Under the pieces are notes generated by a model. That model did not search any database. It was not told the origin of the DNA and saw nothing but the letters and a program-made list of their open reading frames with translations. A stretch of DNA of 64,000 bases, taken from contig NZ_CP053344.1 in assembly GCF_013113715.1 (NCBI RefSeq), forward strand, positions 2,418,001-2,482,000, in the 5' to 3' direction. Position numbers and translations under genes: made by a program. Shown here piece by piece: positions 14,492 to 24,646 of this stretch (the first letter of the stretch is position 1; every line of letters begins with the position of its first letter). Source of the stretch: Herbiconiux sp. SALV-R1 (GTDB lineage: Bacteria; Actinomycetota; Actinomycetes; Actinomycetales; Microbacteriaceae).

Positions 14492-15358
14492 TCAGAGCAG
14501 CCCGCGCTGCTGGGCGTAGAGCACGGCCTGCATCCGTGTTCCCGCACCGAGGCGCGCCATCAGTGCGCGCAGGTAGCTCTTCACGGTGAGTTCGGAGAGG
14601 CCGAGCCGAGTCGCGATCTGCGGATTCGTGAGGCCGCAGGCCACGAGTTCGAGCACGTCGCGCTGACGCTCGGTGAGGGCACCCTCCGCACCGGTCGCGA
14701 CCACCGGGCGCGGCGCGAGGATCGCGCGCAACTCTCGCGCCGTGTTCGGGTCGCTCGTCTCGTCGGCGACGCGGGCCAGCCGTTCCCGCAGCTGCGCCGA
14801 GGGCCGCTCGGCCTCGGCCCCGGCCGCCCGCGCGGCGAGCTCGAGCCGGGAGGCCTGCGCCGCCTGCGCCTGCTGCATCGCCACGCGCTCGTCGACGAGG
14901 TCGCGCAGCCGCAGCTCCTGCGCCACCGCCGACGCGACGCCCGCGAGCCGCGCGGTGTCGAACTCGCCCGCGCTGTCGTCGTCGCGCCCGCGGCGACCGG
15001 CGTAGAGGAGACCCCGCACCTGCGTGCCGACGACGATCGGCGCGACGGCGAGCGCCGTGATCCCCTCCCCCAGTATCTGGGAGTCGAAGTCGTGCGTGAT
15101 GTCACCCGCGAGCGCGTAGTCGTGCACCACGCGCGGCGACCTGGTCTGCCAGGAGAGACCGCCGAGCCCACGAGAGTTCCGCACGACGATGCTCTGCAGA
15201 CGGTCGGTCTGGGCGCCGAAGCTGGTGGTGATGGGCACGCTGTGCTCGGTGCGCAGTCCGCCGAACGCGACAGCAGCATCCATGCCGCGCCAGAGCGAGC
15301 GCGTGGCCTGGCGCACCAGCTCGCGATCGTCTGGCCGCATCGTGTTCGTCGTCGTCAT
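14492..15358 (-). CDS. GAF-LuxR transcriptional regulator, RamA-like
   Basis: 288 residues: an N-terminal GAF-like domain (~20-150), a coiled-coil-prone Ala/Arg/Glu-rich linker (~150-205) and a C-terminal LuxR HTH (~225-288, ALTERQRDVLELVACGLTNPQIATR). Its size and order match the actinobacterial RamA-type regulators of acetate metabolism, and it is divergent from acs, 110 bp away. It probably controls acs. It is not a response regulator: there is no receiver aspartate. Assignment to RamA rests on architecture and context, not on an alignment. Confidence 0.82.
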   Translation of the reverse strand: MTTTNTMRPDDRELVRQATRSLWRGMDAAVAFGGLRTEHSVPITTSFGAQTDRLQSIVVRNSRGLGGLSWQTRSPRVVHDYALAGDITHDFDSQILGEGITALAVAPIVVGTQVRGLLYAGRRGRDDDSAGEFDTARLAGVASAVAQELRLRDLVDERVAMQQAQAAQASRLELAARAAGAEAERPSAQLRERLARVADETSDPNTARELRAILAPRPVVATGAEGALTERQRDVLELVACGLTNPQIATRLGLSELTVKSYLRALMARLGAGTRMQAVLYAQQRGLL

Positions 15359-15468
15359 GGTTACCGCCTTTGGAACCTAGTGGAGCATCCGCGTCGCGTT
15401 TCATGCTGTGCGTGGAACCCAGGTTCGACAGTCTAGACGCGCCCCGGGAATTGACGAAGGAGTCACGG

Positions 15469-17439
<1,971 letters not shown>

Positions 17440-17579
17440 CGGCTCCGCCGCGCCGCGCCGCGGCCCGGCGGCTCCTCCACACCTCGCCGCCTCTCCACAG
17501 GGGAGCGGGTACTCAGGCAGCCCTCGTGGCGGGAGCAGATTCGATCGAGGGATGAGTCTTCATTCATTTCGCCCGGTTC

Positions 17580-17623
17580 GTCAAGAATGTCTTGACATGA
17601 ACGTTCGTCAAGGGTACCTTGAC
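17580..17623 (+). promoter_or_regulatory. Promoter with operators over both -35 and -10
   Basis: Two dyads share the half-site GTCAAG: GTCAAG-N5-CTTGAC (17580-17596) and GTCAAGG-N3-CCTTGAC (17607-17623). TTGACA (17592-17597) overlaps the first and TACCTT (17615-17620) lies in the second, with a 17-bp spacer. The ATG at 17626 follows the -10 by 5 nt, so the transcript is leaderless. A repressor on both dyads would block the promoter completely. Confidence 0.8.
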
Positions 17624-17625
17624 GC

Positions 17626-17853
17626 ATGAGAGTTCTCCCTAGTGCTCTCAGACATGGCATCACGGAACAGGAGATTCGCGCTGGGCTCCAGGTGCCGATG
17701 AGGAGGGTGGCGCTCGAACGAGATGTGCTCCTCGTCATCGGAGCCGGGAACGCGGCCGAGTTGCTCGAGATCGTCGTCGCCGACGTGGAAGGCGACGACC
17801 CTCGAGTCATCCACGCGATGCCGTGGAGACCGAAGTTCCATCGTTACCTCTAG
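17626..17853 (+). CDS. Small BrnT/RelE-like protein, candidate toxin
   Basis: 75 residues: SALRHGITEQEIRAGLQVP, then short strands (MRRVALERDVLLVIGAG, LLEIVVADVEGDDPRVIHAM) and the ending PWRPKFHRYL. A helix followed by a small beta sheet ending in RPKF matches a family of actinobacterial proteins often annotated as toxins in two-gene modules. I recognise the pattern but not a characterised member. The gene behind it, 12 bp away, encodes an HTH-like protein that could be the antitoxin and repressor. Toxicity is inferred. Confidence 0.62.
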   Translation: MRVLPSALRHGITEQEIRAGLQVPMRRVALERDVLLVIGAGNAAELLEIVVADVEGDDPRVIHAMPWRPKFHRYL

Positions 17854-17865
17854 GGAGGAGAGATC

Positions 17866-18138
17866 ATGACGCGACAGGCGAAGGCACGAGCCGACGAGGC
17901 CGCGCGGGTGGAGGCACTGCTCGACGAGCTCGACCCGGAGGTCACGCCCGCAGACGACCCCCACGAGCTGCGGCGGATCGGGCTCGCGCTGCGCGAGGCG
18001 GCTGCCGCCGACTCGGAGCTCCGCGGCGCGGTGCGGGCGGCGCGGCAGGCGGGGTACACCTGGGCCGAGATCGGGCTCACCCTCGGCACCACCCGCCAGG
18101 CGGCGCAGGCGCGCTTCCGGGAGGCGCCCGGTTCGTGA
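17866..18138 (+). CDS. HTH-like small protein, candidate antitoxin/autorepressor
   Basis: 90 residues. An N-terminal acidic helical region (DEAARVEALLDELDPEV), a second helix (ELRRIGLALREAAAADSEL) and a C-terminal HTH-like pair (AGYTWAEIGLTLGTTRQAAQARF) resemble a sigma-region-4-type HTH. GGAGG lies 7 nt before the ATG. It is second in the two-gene unit behind the RelE-like gene. It is the likely protein for the GTCAAG dyads and, by the usual logic of such pairs, would neutralise the first product. This is inferred from order and operators. Confidence 0.6.
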   Translation: MTRQAKARADEAARVEALLDELDPEVTPADDPHELRRIGLALREAAAADSELRGAVRAARQAGYTWAEIGLTLGTTRQAAQARFREAPGS

Positions 18139-18168
18139 GGCCGAGGCCCGCGAGGTGTCGGTTTCCCG

Positions 18169-18208
18169 CACAAAGTCCGTGATGACTGCGATTGTCACGG
18201 ACTTTGTG
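18169..18208. repeat. 14-bp perfect inverted repeat, 12-nt loop
   Basis: CACAAAGTCCGTGA (18169-18182) and its exact complement TCACGGACTTTGTG (18195-18208) lie between the HTH-like gene and the phosphatase gene at 18223. It could be a terminator for the module upstream or an operator for the gene downstream. There is no U-tract, and the A+T-rich arms are unusual for a GC-rich terminator. Confidence 0.75.
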
Positions 18209-18222
18209 GGGGATAACGTGGG

Positions 18223-18657
18223 GTGGTGGAGAAGTCTGAGGGAGCGGCGCCGTGCGTGGTGTTCGTGTGTCGGCGGAATCGGGGGAAGTCGCAGCTGGCT
18301 GCGGCGCTCATGCGAGCCGCGACGGAGCGCGACGGCGTCGCGGTCGAGGTGGTGTCGGCGGGCACCGAGCCCGGCGAGGGCCTGAACGAGGAGGCCGTGG
18401 CGGCGCTGGGCGAGCTGGGTGTGGGGGTGGGTGACGAGCATCCGAAGTCCCTCACCGACGAGATGCTCGCACGCGCCGATCTCGTCGTGGTGCTCGGAAC
18501 CGAGGCTCGGGTGGAGGCCCGCGAGGGGCTGGCCGTCGAGACCTGGGTGACGGATGAGCCGTCGCTGCGCGGCATCCACGGGGAGGAGCGGATGCGCCTG
18601 GTGCGCGACGACATCGGCTCACGCGTCGAAGAGCTGCTGCTCCGGCTCACCGGATGA
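18223..18657 (+). CDS. Low-molecular-weight phosphatase/ArsC-like protein
   Basis: 144 residues with the LMW-PTP/ArsC fold: strand and P-loop VVFVCRRNRGKSQLAAALM, a CX5(R/K)S form with C in FVCRRN and Ser in GKSQ, then VEVVSAGTEPGEG. The later stretch ADLVVVLGTEA aligns with the second strand of the fold. The P-loop has Lys where Arg is usual. In actinobacteria such proteins act as arsenate reductases using mycothiol or as phosphatases. No arsenic-resistance genes are near. Starts at GTG 18223 or the next GTG at 18226. Confidence 0.75.
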   Translation: MVEKSEGAAPCVVFVCRRNRGKSQLAAALMRAATERDGVAVEVVSAGTEPGEGLNEEAVAALGELGVGVGDEHPKSLTDEMLARADLVVVLGTEARVEAREGLAVETWVTDEPSLRGIHGEERMRLVRDDIGSRVEELLLRLTG

Positions 18658-18676
18658 GACGGTGCGACTGGAGAGG

Positions 18677-19528
18677 TCAGAGGGTGAAGCGGGGGTCGCG
18701 GCGGTAGTCGGTGAGGCGGGTGTCGAGGGCTGCCTGCACCTGGGAGGGTGCGTCGTCGCCGATGAGCACGCGGAGTCGATCGTCGGGGTCGGCGACGAAC
18801 CGCAGCAGCTCGGCCGCCGCAGCGGCCGGGGCGGTACCGCCCGCCGTGGCGGCCTCGGCGACCCAGGGCCACGGCACGTCGGGCGACCCGAACAGCTCCG
18901 TGCGCTGGGTGTCGTAGGCGGCGAGGGGCTCGCTGAACCGCATGTTCCCGGTCGCCCAGGCGGTGTCGAGTCCGCCCGGTTCGACGATGGTCACACGGAT
19001 GCCGAGTGCCCTCACCTCGGCCGCCAGCGCCTCCGTGAACCCCTCCAAGGCCCACTTGGCCGCGTTGTACAGGCCGAGCGTGGGCATGGTGCCGACGGCG
19101 CCGGTCGTGGAGATCTGCACGATGTGACCCGAACCCTGCTCGCGCATCACGGGGAGGGCGGCCTGCGTGAGCCACAGCGCACCGAAGAGGTCGGTGTCGA
19201 CGATGTCGCGCGCCTCGGCCTCCGACACCTCCTCCACCGCGCCGACGAGCCCGAAGCCGGCGTTGTTCACCACCACGTCGAGACGCCCGAAGCGTTCGAC
19301 TGCGGCGGAGACGACGCGGGAGGCACCGGCCCGGTCACGCACGTCGAGCTGCTCCACGAGCAGCCTGCCGCCCGTCGACCCGCCTTCGAGCGAACCTGCT
19401 GCGGTGTCGCGCACCGTCGCGACGACACGATGCCCCGCGTCGAGGGCCGCCTCCGCGATGGCCCGCCCGAACCCTCGATTCGCACCCGTGACCAGCCAGA
19501 CCTGGGAAGCATCCGTCTCAACGCCCAT
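18677..19528 (-). CDS. Short-chain dehydrogenase/reductase
   Basis: 283 residues. The NAD(P)-binding motif is TGANRGFG (~15-22), followed by LDVRD and VVNNAGFG (~88-95). The active-site region reads QISTTGAVG with Ser, then YNAAKWALEGF (Tyr and Lys). The FGRAIAEAAL helix and an Arg in the TVRD loop after strand 2 suggest NADP preference. C-terminal extension (~240-283) resembles classical SDRs that act on bulky substrates. Substrate unknown; single gene, convergent with the phosphatase gene upstream. Confidence 0.9.
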   Translation of the reverse strand: MGVETDASQVWLVTGANRGFGRAIAEAALDAGHRVVATVRDTAAGSLEGGSTGGRLLVEQLDVRDRAGASRVVSAAVERFGRLDVVVNNAGFGLVGAVEEVSEAEARDIVDTDLFGALWLTQAALPVMREQGSGHIVQISTTGAVGTMPTLGLYNAAKWALEGFTEALAAEVRALGIRVTIVEPGGLDTAWATGNMRFSEPLAAYDTQRTELFGSPDVPWPWVAEAATAGGTAPAAAAAELLRFVADPDDRLRVLIGDDAPSQVQAALDTRLTDYRRDPRFTL

Positions 19529-19574
19529 GACCAGACCCTACGCGGATGCTCGGCACCGGCCTAGGGTGGCCAGC

Positions 19575-19919
19575 ATGAGCGAGGCTGAGGGTCACGACGA
19601 CAGGAAGACGCGGGACGAGTTCGCGGAGGCGGTGAACATGACGGCGAAGGAGCTGCGGGAGTGGCTCGACACCGACGAGTCGAAGGACGTGGGGCAGAAG
19701 CCGTCGGGCGGGGGCGAGTCGACGGGGCACGAGAGCGGGCGGCACATCGTGCGGATCCTCGAGAAGAAGCAGGCCGACTACACCGCCGACGACTACGCGC
19801 ACATGCGGAAGGTCGTCGGGTACGTCGCCCGGCACTCGGCGCAGCGGCCGAAGGGCGACGTCGAAGACACCGCGTGGCGACACTCCCTCATGAACTGGGG
19901 CAACGACCCGCTGAAGTAG
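19575..19919 (+). CDS. DUF3140 family protein
   Basis: 114 residues: a helical N-terminal region (TRDEFAEAVNMTAKELREWLDTDESKDVG), a Gly/Ser-rich loop, then ESGRHIVRILEKKQADYTADDYAHMRKVVGYVARH, ending in DTAWRHSLMNWGNDPLK. This ending and the SGRHIVRIL core identify DUF3140, a family annotated as unknown, sometimes near DNA-repair or stress genes. TAGGGT lies 7 nt before the ATG, a leaderless start. Divergent from the SDR at 19528. Confidence 0.88.
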   Translation: MSEAEGHDDRKTRDEFAEAVNMTAKELREWLDTDESKDVGQKPSGGGESTGHESGRHIVRILEKKQADYTADDYAHMRKVVGYVARHSAQRPKGDVEDTAWRHSLMNWGNDPLK

Positions 19920-19981
19920 CCGCGACGAGCGTGCGCCGCCCCGCGACCCGCGACCCCACCGCGCACCGACCCGCGACTCCC

Positions 19982-21505
19982 CTACCCCACCGCGCTCTGC
20001 AGCGTGATCACCGTCCACGACACCGGCGGCAGCACGATCGACCCCGCGCCGTCCGACACCCGCAGCGACTCGTTGGGAGCCACCTCGACCCGCGTCGGCT
20101 CCTGCAGCGTGTTGACCGCGTAGGGGTCGGCGTCCGCGAGCGTCTGGGCCGACGCATCCGTCACCCCGTCCAGCCCGTCGAAGGGGAACTCGAGCGTCAC
20201 CTCCTCGCTCTGCGACCGGTTGACCACGAAGATGCTGGTGCGCCCGGTGGCCGCGTCGTGCGTGGTGACGGCGTCGACGAGCGGCACCGTGCCGTAGGCG
20301 GCGGCGTCGTAGCTGTCGCTCTCGATGCGCGTGGTGACGGTCGACCCGGTGGCGAGCTCCGAGGTGAGGGCGAACGGGAAGTAGGTGGTCTGCTTCCACG
20401 CGATGCCGCCCGGCTCCGTCATGATGGGCGCGATCACGTTCACCAGTTGCGCGAGGGATGCGCTGGTCACCCGGTCTGCCCGCCGCAGCAACGAGATGAG
20501 CAGGTTGCCCACGACCACCGCGTCGGCGACGCTGTAGGCGTCTTCGAGCAGGCGCGGGGCGACCGGCCAGTTGTCGACGCCGGTGATCTTGTCGACCTTC
20601 TCGAAGCGCTCGTTGTACCAGACGTTCCACTCGTCGAACGAGATGTTGACGACGTGGTCGCTGCCCTTCACCGCCTTGACGTGGTCGATGGTGGCGACGA
20701 CCGACTCGATGAAGGAGTCCATGTCGACGGCCGAGGCGAGGAAGCTGCCGAGGTCGCCGTTCTTCTCCTCGTAGTAGGCGTGGCACGAGATGTAGTCGAC
20801 GTCGTCGTAGCTGTGCGTGAGCACGACGCGCTCCCACTCCCCGAAGGTCGGCATGTGCGCGCTCGACGACCCGCACACCACGAGCTCGAGGGAGGGGTCG
20901 AAGGCGCGCATGGCCCGCGCCGTCTGCGCGGCGAGCTTGCCGTAGTCGTCGGCGGAGCGGTGACCGAGCTGCCAGGGCCCGTCCATCTCGTTGCCGAGGC
21001 ACCACATCCGCACGTCGAAGGGGGCGGGGTGCCCATTCGCGGCGCGCTGCTCGGCGAGCGCCGAGCCGCCGCGGAGGTTGCTGTACTCGAGCAGGTCGAG
21101 CGCCTCGAGCGTGCCGCGGGTGCCGAGGTTCACGGCGAGCATGAGCTCGCTGCCGACGGTCTCGAGCCACGACGAGAACTCGTGAAGCCCCACCTCGTTG
21201 CTCTCGGTCGAGTGCCAGGCCAGGTCGAGCCGGGTCGGCCGGTCGGCGACCGGGCCCACGCTGTCCTCCCACCGGAACCCCGACACGAAGTTGCCGCCGG
21301 GGTAGCGGATGGCGCTCACCCCGAGCCCCTTCACGAGCTCGACCACGTCGGTGCGGAAGCCGCGCTCGTCGGCAGCCGGGTGCCCCGGCTCGTAGATGCC
21401 GTCGTAGACGCTGCGGCCGAGGTGCTCGACGAACGAGCCGAAGACGCGCCGGTTCACCTCCCCGACGGGCAGGAGGGTGTCGAAGATCAGTCGTGCGGTG
21501 GCCAT
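19982..21505 (-). CDS. Alpha-L-arabinofuranosidase, GH51
   Basis: 507 residues, complete for GH51. A TIM barrel opens with FGSFVEHLGRSVYDGIYEPG and RYPGGNFVSGF. Acid/base E173 is in CLGNEMDGPW and nucleophile E292 in SFDEWNVWY. A C-terminal beta-sandwich follows. No signal peptide is seen, so it is cytoplasmic. It removes terminal arabinofuranose from short arabinosides taken up by the ABC transporter encoded by the same operon. One base separates it from the GH1 stop, and it is last in the five-gene locus. Confidence 0.95.
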   Translation of the reverse strand: MATARLIFDTLLPVGEVNRRVFGSFVEHLGRSVYDGIYEPGHPAADERGFRTDVVELVKGLGVSAIRYPGGNFVSGFRWEDSVGPVADRPTRLDLAWHSTESNEVGLHEFSSWLETVGSELMLAVNLGTRGTLEALDLLEYSNLRGGSALAEQRAANGHPAPFDVRMWCLGNEMDGPWQLGHRSADDYGKLAAQTARAMRAFDPSLELVVCGSSSAHMPTFGEWERVVLTHSYDDVDYISCHAYYEEKNGDLGSFLASAVDMDSFIESVVATIDHVKAVKGSDHVVNISFDEWNVWYNERFEKVDKITGVDNWPVAPRLLEDAYSVADAVVVGNLLISLLRRADRVTSASLAQLVNVIAPIMTEPGGIAWKQTTYFPFALTSELATGSTVTTRIESDSYDAAAYGTVPLVDAVTTHDAATGRTSIFVVNRSQSEEVTLEFPFDGLDGVTDASAQTLADADPYAVNTLQEPTRVEVAPNESLRVSDGAGSIVLPPVSWTVITLQSAVG

Positions 21506-21506
21506 C

Positions 21507-22868
21507 TCAGCCTTTCAGGGTGGTGGTCGGAGAGGAAGCGGATGCGGCAGACCCGGCACGTGCGCCGAGCGCGTGCTCGCGGAATCGCGCCGCCACGGGG
21601 TTCGCCCGGCGCAGCAAGGGCCCGCCCGGGGTGTCGTTCTCGATGAGGTCGAACAGCCCCATGGTGAGCAGGTGCTCCGAGCGCGGGGCGGTGCTGTGCC
21701 GGTAGGTCCACTCGTACATGTCGAACAGCGGCCACCAGGTGTAGCCCACCACGAGCAGCCCGTCGGCCCTCGCCGCCTCGACGGCGGCGACCGAGCGGTC
21801 GAGCCAGTCGATGCGCGCGGCGGGGGTGTCGGTGACGCAGGTCTCGGTCACCATGACGGGTGCGCCGTAGCGGGTGGCATAGGCCTGCAGCGAGGCGATG
21901 AGCCCGTCGGTACCGTGATCGACGGTGGGCCTCGGGTCGGCGAAGCCGCCGCCGTGGGTCACGCCGGCCTCGAACAGCTCGGTCGAGTGCCGCGGGTAGT
22001 AATTGACGCCCATCACGTCGGGCTGCACCGCGTTCGCGGCGTACCAGGCGAGGCGGTCGTCGCTCAGGCCGTTCTCGCCGAGCAGGGCGACGAGCGGATG
22101 CTCGGGGCCGACGTTCCCGGTCACCAGGTCTTCGACGAGGAAGGCCTGGTGTCGCAGACGTTCCGCCGTCTCGCGATGCTCCGCAGCATCCGTGTCTCCC
22201 GCGTAGCGGAGGGTGGCGTCGACGTGCACGAACGACGCCCGGTCGCCGAGCACCTCGGCGATGCCGCGCTGGGTGAGCACGAAGCCGTGAGCGAGCGCGT
22301 CGGAGACGGTGACAAGGCCCGAGACGCCGCCGAGGTAGGGCGGCCAGTAGGCGTACTCGCCGCTGAACAGCGCGTGGATCATCGGCTCGTTCACCGGCGT
22401 GTAGTCGGTGGCGACGTCGCGGTAGCGCTCGGCCACGGCGACGGCGTACTCCGCCACCCGCTGCGGATAGTCGGGGTGGGCGAACTCGCGCTCGAGCCAG
22501 AGCGGCGTGCCGTAGTGCAGCAGGTCGACGACGGGGCGGATGCCGTTCTCGCCAAAGGCCGCCATCGCACGGTCGAGCCACGACCAGTCCCACTCCCCCG
22601 GCGCCGGGTTCACCCGGTGCCACGGGATGCCCCAGCGGAGGAACTCGGCGCCCACCTCGCGGGCGAGGGCGAGGTCACCCTCCACCTGCTCGTAGTGCTC
22701 GGTGAGCTCGTACTCGTCGACCGCGCGCTCGCCGGCGCGCTCCTGGGGCACGAAGGTGTCTTCGACGCCGAGGCCGAAGTGCAGGCGCCCGTCGTCGAAC
22801 CAGCGGGGCGCGGGGCCCGGATGCGCGGGGCCCGGATGGGGGGCCCGGCCCGGGTGATCGGTGGTCAC
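21507..22868 (-). CDS. GH1 family beta-glycosidase
   Basis: 453 residues from GTG at 22868, behind a GGAG site 6 nt away. GH1 features are acid/base E161 in TPVNEP and nucleophile E342 in VTETC (the usual ITENG form is relaxed). A Pro/His-rich N-terminal tail (DHPGRAPHPGPAHPGP) precedes the barrel, and GVNYYPR marks the centre. GH1 enzymes cleave beta-glucosides, galactosides or related sugars. There is no signal peptide, so it is intracellular. Fourth gene of the locus; its substrate is probably an oligosaccharide imported by the transporter encoded upstream. Confidence 0.9.
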   Translation of the reverse strand: MTTDHPGRAPHPGPAHPGPAPRWFDDGRLHFGLGVEDTFVPQERAGERAVDEYELTEHYEQVEGDLALAREVGAEFLRWGIPWHRVNPAPGEWDWSWLDRAMAAFGENGIRPVVDLLHYGTPLWLEREFAHPDYPQRVAEYAVAVAERYRDVATDYTPVNEPMIHALFSGEYAYWPPYLGGVSGLVTVSDALAHGFVLTQRGIAEVLGDRASFVHVDATLRYAGDTDAAEHRETAERLRHQAFLVEDLVTGNVGPEHPLVALLGENGLSDDRLAWYAANAVQPDVMGVNYYPRHSTELFEAGVTHGGGFADPRPTVDHGTDGLIASLQAYATRYGAPVMVTETCVTDTPAARIDWLDRSVAAVEAARADGLLVVGYTWWPLFDMYEWTYRHSTAPRSEHLLTMGLFDLIENDTPGGPLLRRANPVAARFREHALGARAGSAASASSPTTTLKG

Positions 22869-22877
22869 GATGATCTC

Positions 22878-23696
22878 CTACTTGAGTCCGGAGGTGGCGA
22901 CGCTCTCGATGAAGCGCCGTTGCACGAAGAGGAACATGACGGCGAGCGGCACCACCGCGATGAGCGAGCCCGCCATCATCACGCCGTAGGGCACGATGCC
23001 GCTCGGCCCGGTGAGGAGGGTGAGCCCCGAGGTGATGGTGCCCATCTCCTGCTGTGTGGTGAACACGAGCGGCCAGAGCAGGTCGTTCCAGTTGTTCACG
23101 AAGGTGTAGATGCCGAGGGTGAGCAGCGCCGGAACCGCGTTCGGCAGCACGACGCTGCGGAAGATGCGGAACTCGCTCGCCCCGTCGATGCGCGCGGCGT
23201 TGTCGAGGTCGCGCGGCAGCGAGAGGAAGAACTGGCGCAGGAAGAAGATGCCGAAGGCGTCTGCCGCCCGCGGGATGATGAGCCCCCAGAAGGTGTTCAC
23301 CCAGCCGAAGTCGGCGACCAGCTGGTAGATCGGGATGAGCGTGGCCTGGAACGGGATCATGAGGCTCGCCACGATGACCAGCAGCAGGATGCGGCTGCCC
23401 TTGAAGTCGATGCGGGCGAGCACGTAGGCCGCCAGCGAGTCGAACACGAGGGCGCAGAGCGTCACGCCACCGGCGAACACGAAGCTGTTGAGGATCAGCC
23501 TCGCGAACGGCAGTTCGGTGAAGATGCGGGTGAAGTTGTCGAGCGTCCACTGGGTGGGCACGAGCGAGGGCGGGAACGCGTTCACCTCGGCCACCGGCTT
23601 GAAGGCGGTGAACACGATGATGATGATCGGCAGCAGCACGATGAGCGCCACCACGAGCATGGCCGCGAAGAACAGCCAGGGGCCTATTCTGCGCAT
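22878..23696 (-). CDS. Sugar ABC transporter permease, MalG-type
   Basis: 272 residues with six membrane helices and the EAA motif region DNAARIDGASEFRIFRSVVLP before the last helices, where the ATPase docks. The MalG-like N-terminus (GPWLFFAAMLVVALIVLLPI) and ending FVQRRFIESVATSGLK are typical of binding-protein-dependent sugar permeases (CUT1). It shares one base with the preceding permease stop (TGATG). No ATPase gene is present in the locus, so a shared MsmK/MalK-type ATPase elsewhere is expected. Confidence 0.95.
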   Translation of the reverse strand: MRRIGPWLFFAAMLVVALIVLLPIIIIVFTAFKPVAEVNAFPPSLVPTQWTLDNFTRIFTELPFARLILNSFVFAGGVTLCALVFDSLAAYVLARIDFKGSRILLLVIVASLMIPFQATLIPIYQLVADFGWVNTFWGLIIPRAADAFGIFFLRQFFLSLPRDLDNAARIDGASEFRIFRSVVLPNAVPALLTLGIYTFVNNWNDLLWPLVFTTQQEMGTITSGLTLLTGPSGIVPYGVMMAGSLIAVVPLAVMFLFVQRRFIESVATSGLK

Positions 23697-24646
23697 CAGA
23701 CGGTGTCTTTCTCACGGCGGCCGGTGATGAAGAACTGCACCAGGCTGAGGAGGAGGGTGGCGACCAGCAGCACGTACGACAGCGCCGAGGCGAACCCGAG
23801 GTCGAGGTCTTTGAAGCCCGACTGGTAGATCTGCATGACCACCGTCTGGGTGCTGCGGTAGGGGCCGCCGCCGGTGAGCACGTAGATCTGGTCGAAGGCC
23901 TGGAGCGCTGCGATCGTGGCGATGATGAGCACGAAGCCGGTGGTGTTGTTCAGCAGCGGCAGGGTGATGTTCTTGAACCGCGACCAGGGGCCTGCGCCGT
24001 CCATCTTCGCCGCCTCGTAGAGGCTGCCGGGGATCTCCTGGAGCCCCGCGAGGAAGACGATCATGTAGAACGCGAAGTTCTTCCACACCGCCACCAGCAC
24101 CACCGTCGGCATCGCGAGCACCGGGTCTTGGAGCACGTTGCCGATGCGGATGCCGAAGGTCGACAGCCAGTAGTTCAGCAGGCCCACCTGCGGGTCGAGC
24201 AGGTACTGCCAGGCGAAGGCGGCGACCGCGAGCGACACGATGAACGGCAGGAACAGCCAGGTGCGGAAGACCCCGCGCAGCGGCAGCTTCGGGCTGTTCA
24301 GGGCCATCGCGAGCAGGAGGGCCAGGATGACCGCGGCCGGCGTGAACATCACCGTGTAGAGCACGGTGTTGCCCATCGCCCGCAGGATGTCGGGGTCGGT
24401 GAACACCTGCGCGTAGTTGTCGAAGCCGATGTACTCCTCGCGGCCGAAGCCGGAGGCGTCGGTGAACGACAGCCGCAGGGCCGAGACCATCGGCCAGAAC
24501 ACGAACAGGATGAGGATGGTCAGGGCCGGCAGCAGGAAGCCGACGATGGTGAGGCGGCGCTTGGCCTGGCCCCCGAGGGGGCCCCGCCCGCCGAGCTGCC
24601 CCGGGGGGCGGTATCGGCGTGCGGGGCGCGTGGCGTGCGTGGTCAC
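23696..24646 (-). CDS. Sugar ABC transporter permease, MalF-type
   Basis: 316 residues. A Pro/Arg/Gly-rich cytoplasmic N-terminus precedes six membrane helices. The EAA-like loop reads LYEAAKMDGAGPWSRFKNITLPLL, the conserved dock for the ABC ATPase. It forms the heterodimeric channel with the downstream MalG-type permease, with which it overlaps by one base. Its ATG overlaps the stop of the binding-protein gene (ATGA). CUT1 family importers move mono- to oligosaccharides. Confidence 0.95.
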   Translation of the reverse strand: MTTHATRPARRYRPPGQLGGRGPLGGQAKRRLTIVGFLLPALTILILFVFWPMVSALRLSFTDASGFGREEYIGFDNYAQVFTDPDILRAMGNTVLYTVMFTPAAVILALLLAMALNSPKLPLRGVFRTWLFLPFIVSLAVAAFAWQYLLDPQVGLLNYWLSTFGIRIGNVLQDPVLAMPTVVLVAVWKNFAFYMIVFLAGLQEIPGSLYEAAKMDGAGPWSRFKNITLPLLNNTTGFVLIIATIAALQAFDQIYVLTGGGPYRSTQTVVMQIYQSGFKDLDLGFASALSYVLLVATLLLSLVQFFITGRREKDTV

